Positions 61,983 to 64,000 of a stretch of DNA of 64,000 nucleotides are shown here, one piece after another. Numbering within the stretch: position 1 is the first letter of the stretch; every line of letters begins with the position of its first letter. Made by a program: the position numbers and the translations under genes. The notes under the pieces are model-generated. The model did not search any database. It saw nothing but the letters and a program-made list of their open reading frames with translations, and was not told the DNA's origin. This DNA comes from an uncultured Kiritimatiellota bacterium (GTDB lineage Bacteria > Verrucomicrobiota > Kiritimatiellia > RFP12 > UBA1067): positions 1 through 64,000 of the forward strand of contig CAKULV010000007.1 of NCBI GenBank assembly GCA_934667425.1, in the 5' to 3' direction.

Positions 61983-63349
61983 CACCTGAAGAACTTAAGG
62001 CAGAAATCCTATCCAAGACGGCGGAATACTACCGTCTAGTCCACGCGCCGAAGCGGGATGCGCCGTTCGTGCCCGGAGAGAGCCGCGTCAACTACGCCGG
62101 ACGCGTCTTCGACGAGAAGGAGATGAAGAACCTCGTAGATGCGTCGCTCGACTTCTGGCTTACCTACGGGCCGTGGTCCAGGCGCTTCGAGCGGGAACTC
62201 GCCGCCTACCTCGGCGTCAGCACGGCGCTTCTCGTCAATTCCGGCTCGTCCGCGAATCTCCTCGCGTTCCAAACGCTCACCTCTCCGCTTTTGGGCGAAC
62301 GCCGGATCATGCGCGGCGACGAGGTGATCACCGTCGCCGCCGGTTTTCCGACGACGATCGCTCCGATCATCCAGTACGGAGCGGTGCCGGTTTTCGTGGA
62401 TGTGGACCTTGAAACGGCCAACATCGACGTTTCCTGTCTGGAGGCGGCGCTCTCCCCGCGCACGAAGGCCGTGATGCTCGCGCACACGCTCGGCAATCCA
62501 TTCGACCTCAAGGCCGTGAAGGCGTTTTGCGACAGGCACGGCCTCTGGCTCGTCGAGGACAACTGCGACGCGCTCGGCTCGACGTTCGCCGGACGGCTCA
62601 CCGGGACGTGGGGAGACCTCGGCACATCGAGCTTCTACCCGCCGCACCACATGACGATGGGGGAGGGCGGGGCCGTCTACACCAGCGATCCGCTCCTGCG
62701 GAAGATTGCGCTGTCGCTGCGGGACTGGGGGCGCGACTGCTGGTGCGCGTCTGGCGTGGACAACACGTGCGGCTGCCGGTTTACGCGGCAGTTCGGCCGG
62801 TTGCCCGTCGGCTACGACCACAAGTACGTCTACTCCCATTTCGGCTACAACCTGAAGGCGACCGATATGCAGGCGGCGATCGGATGCGCTCAGCTGGAGA
62901 AGTTTCCGGCGTTCGTCGCAAAGCGCAAGGCGAACTATGCGCGGCTTCGCGACGGGCTGAAGGATCTCCCGCAGCTGAAGGCGTTCCGGCCGCTTCCCGC
63001 GTCCGATCCGAGCTGGTTCGGCTTCCTGATGACGGTGCAGCCCCAAGCGGGGTTCACGCGCAACGACCTTGCGCGGCGCCTGGAGGCGGCAAACATCCAG
63101 ACGCGAAACCTCTTCGCCGGCAATCTTACGCGGCACCCGTGCATGGAGGCTCTTGTGCGCGGCATCGACTACCGCGTCGTCGGCACGCTCGCGAACACCG
63201 ACACGCTCATGAACGATGCCCTGTGGATTGGTCTCTATCCGGGCATGGACGAGGCGAAGCTCGCCTACATGGTGAAGACGATCCGCGACTTCTGCGCATT
63301 CGCCGGGAATGTCCGTTGCCACGGAAAACCTATCCGCCGGGGGATCTGA
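61979..63349 (+). CDS. rfbH: CDP-4-keto-6-deoxyglucose 3-dehydrase (E1)
   Basis: A 456-residue PMP-dependent enzyme that removes the C3 hydroxyl to give the 3,6-dideoxy sugar. It has the aminotransferase fold of the DegT family, but the PLP lysine is replaced by His in SFYPPHHMTMGEGG, the known mark of RfbH/E1. Three or more cysteines near residues 257-267 (CWCASGVDNTCGCRF) match the iron-sulfur ligands of E1. ATGA overlap with rfbG. The reductase E3 (RfbI/DdhD) is not in the window. Confidence 0.95.
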   Translation: MTPEELKAEILSKTAEYYRLVHAPKRDAPFVPGESRVNYAGRVFDEKEMKNLVDASLDFWLTYGPWSRRFERELAAYLGVSTALLVNSGSSANLLAFQTLTSPLLGERRIMRGDEVITVAAGFPTTIAPIIQYGAVPVFVDVDLETANIDVSCLEAALSPRTKAVMLAHTLGNPFDLKAVKAFCDRHGLWLVEDNCDALGSTFAGRLTGTWGDLGTSSFYPPHHMTMGEGGAVYTSDPLLRKIALSLRDWGRDCWCASGVDNTCGCRFTRQFGRLPVGYDHKYVYSHFGYNLKATDMQAAIGCAQLEKFPAFVAKRKANYARLRDGLKDLPQLKAFRPLPASDPSWFGFLMTVQPQAGFTRNDLARRLEAANIQTRNLFAGNLTRHPCMEALVRGIDYRVVGTLANTDTLMNDALWIGLYPGMDEAKLAYMVKTIRDFCAFAGNVRCHGKPIRRGI

Positions 63350-63378
63350 TTCGGCCCCCCCTTGCATTCCGGGCTTTA

Positions 63379-63387
63379 TGGTATAAT
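63379..63387 (+). promoter_or_regulatory. Extended -10 promoter giving a leaderless mRNA
   Basis: TGGTATAAT with exactly 6 bp to the ATG at 63394, which places the expected transcription start on the A of the start codon. Confidence 0.65.
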
Positions 63388-63393
63388 CGCCAC

Positions 63394-64000
63394 ATGAAAA
63401 AAGTGAAATTCAATCTCGCGATGGCGGGATACACATACAACAAGTTCTCCGTGGATCGTACGCTTGACGATCTTGAGAGGCTTGACATCCACTATCTGTG
63501 CGTCAAGAATTTCCATCTGCCTTTCGATTCCACAGCTGCGCAGATCGCGGAGTTCAGGAGAAAATGTTCCGATCATGGAGTGACCCCGTATGGCGTGGGG
63601 CCGATCTACATGACCACGCCCGATGCGGCCAAGAGGTACTTCGACTATGCCGCGTCGCTCGGCGTCGCGGTGCTTGTGGGCGTGCCGGGGGAGGATAGGG
63701 ATGTCGGCGGCAAGAAAGTGTCGGTATCGAGCCGCAAGATGTGCGAGGCGTGCTCCGGGCTTGCTTCGCAGTATGGCATAAAGTATGCGATCCACAACCA
63801 TGGCGCGAACCCGAAGACCGGCAACCCCAGGCTCTATCCGACCGTCGTCAGCACATACGACTACATAAAGGACCTTGATCCGCGCATGGGATTCTGCATA
63901 GACGTCGCATACACTTATGCCGATGGCTTTGACGTGGCGGATATCGTGCGTACGTACAAGGGGCGCATTTTCGACGGACACATCCGCAACATAAATCCCG
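63394..64000 (+). CDS. TIM-barrel sugar phosphate isomerase/epimerase-like protein (partial, runs off the window)
   Basis: The first 202 codons of a gene that continues beyond the window. It is a close paralogue of the 40167 lipoprotein: FNLAMAGYTYNKFSVDRTL, HYLCVKNFHLPFDSTAAQI, CSDHGVTPYGVGPIYM, YAIHNHGANPK and LDPRMGFCIDVAYTY follow the same order. It has no Tat signal or lipobox, so it should stay in the cytoplasm. The likely metal-binding residues are kept. The promoter is leaderless. Reaction unknown; a keto-sugar or inositol isomerase is possible. Confidence 0.85.
   Translation, partial: MKKVKFNLAMAGYTYNKFSVDRTLDDLERLDIHYLCVKNFHLPFDSTAAQIAEFRRKCSDHGVTPYGVGPIYMTTPDAAKRYFDYAASLGVAVLVGVPGEDRDVGGKKVSVSSRKMCEACSGLASQYGIKYAIHNHGANPKTGNPRLYPTVVSTYDYIKDLDPRMGFCIDVAYTYADGFDVADIVRTYKGRIFDGHIRNINP

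Noticed and set aside
62036..63367. A 443-codon minus-strand ORF opposite rfbH
   Set aside because: Antisense shadow; rfbH has full family motifs.

Overview
The window is a GC-rich bacterial chromosome segment with dense coding, many 1-4 bp stop/start overlaps, outer-membrane functions (a BamD-like and an LptE-like protein, many lipoproteins) and a secreted protein carrying autotransporter-associated beta-strand motifs. This mix, with Planctomycete/Verrucomicrobia-style sigma-factor/kinase and DUF4832 proteins, suggests a Gram-negative member of the PVC group, most likely an uncultured gut-type Kiritimatiellota or Verrucomicrobiota. That assignment is inference. I found no rRNA, tRNA or CRISPR array.

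Layout. 0-1.1 kb: a tyrosine recombinase. 1.1-6.2 kb (minus): an amino-acid handling run (TrkA-like NAD-binding protein, NSS and AGCS sodium symporters, a stand-alone RAM-domain regulator, an aminotransferase). 6.3-15.6 kb: a three-domain regulator (sugar-type sensor, AraC HTH, GNAT) divergent from two translationally coupled large secreted proteins, the second joining a C69 peptidase, a C26-type amidotransferase and two DUF4832-type units. 15.7-23.5 kb: DedA, a lone oligopeptide-type ABC ATPase, a flippase-acyltransferase fusion with a TetR regulator and a DUF2339-like membrane protein, and a lipoprotein built from aromatic repeats. 23.8-27.9 kb: dnaK, groES, groEL. 28.1-29.7 kb: an ECF-type sigma factor overlapping a membrane Ser/Thr kinase.

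30-36.8 kb is accessory DNA. It has two tiny ORFs, a DUF2971-like gene, and a compact RiPP cluster: a 49-residue four-cysteine precursor, an attenuator hairpin, two PqqD-like/radical SAM/SPASM proteins and an amidohydrolase. Decayed defence-gene remnants, a 32-bp perfect palindrome and a MITE-like element follow.

36.8-49.6 kb is mostly housekeeping: a shortened uvrC, a Na/Pi cotransporter, a TIM-barrel lipoprotein, dxr, a Kef-type antiporter ending in an EIIA-like domain with a zinc-ribbon/EIIA partner, BamD-like and LptE-like proteins, a fused AhbA/AhbB-like protein, trmL and a secreted EEP-family hydrolase. 49.6-63.3 kb is a surface-polysaccharide locus. It has glycosyltransferases and a flippase on plus, and on minus a GT10 enzyme, an SDR, a RAYT-type protein, a ThDP enzyme and rfbF, divergent from rfbG-rfbH. 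rfbFGH plus a ThDP enzyme plus an SDR is the gene set expected for a yersiniose-like branched CDP-sugar. The window ends inside a paralogue of the TIM-barrel lipoprotein.

Two sequence-level themes recur. Extended -10 promoters (TGnTATAAT) are common, and several lie only 6-10 nt before the start codon, predicting leaderless mRNAs. Short palindromic repeats with compensatory stem changes are scattered through gaps, and different palindromes and minisatellites sit in frame inside coding sequences.
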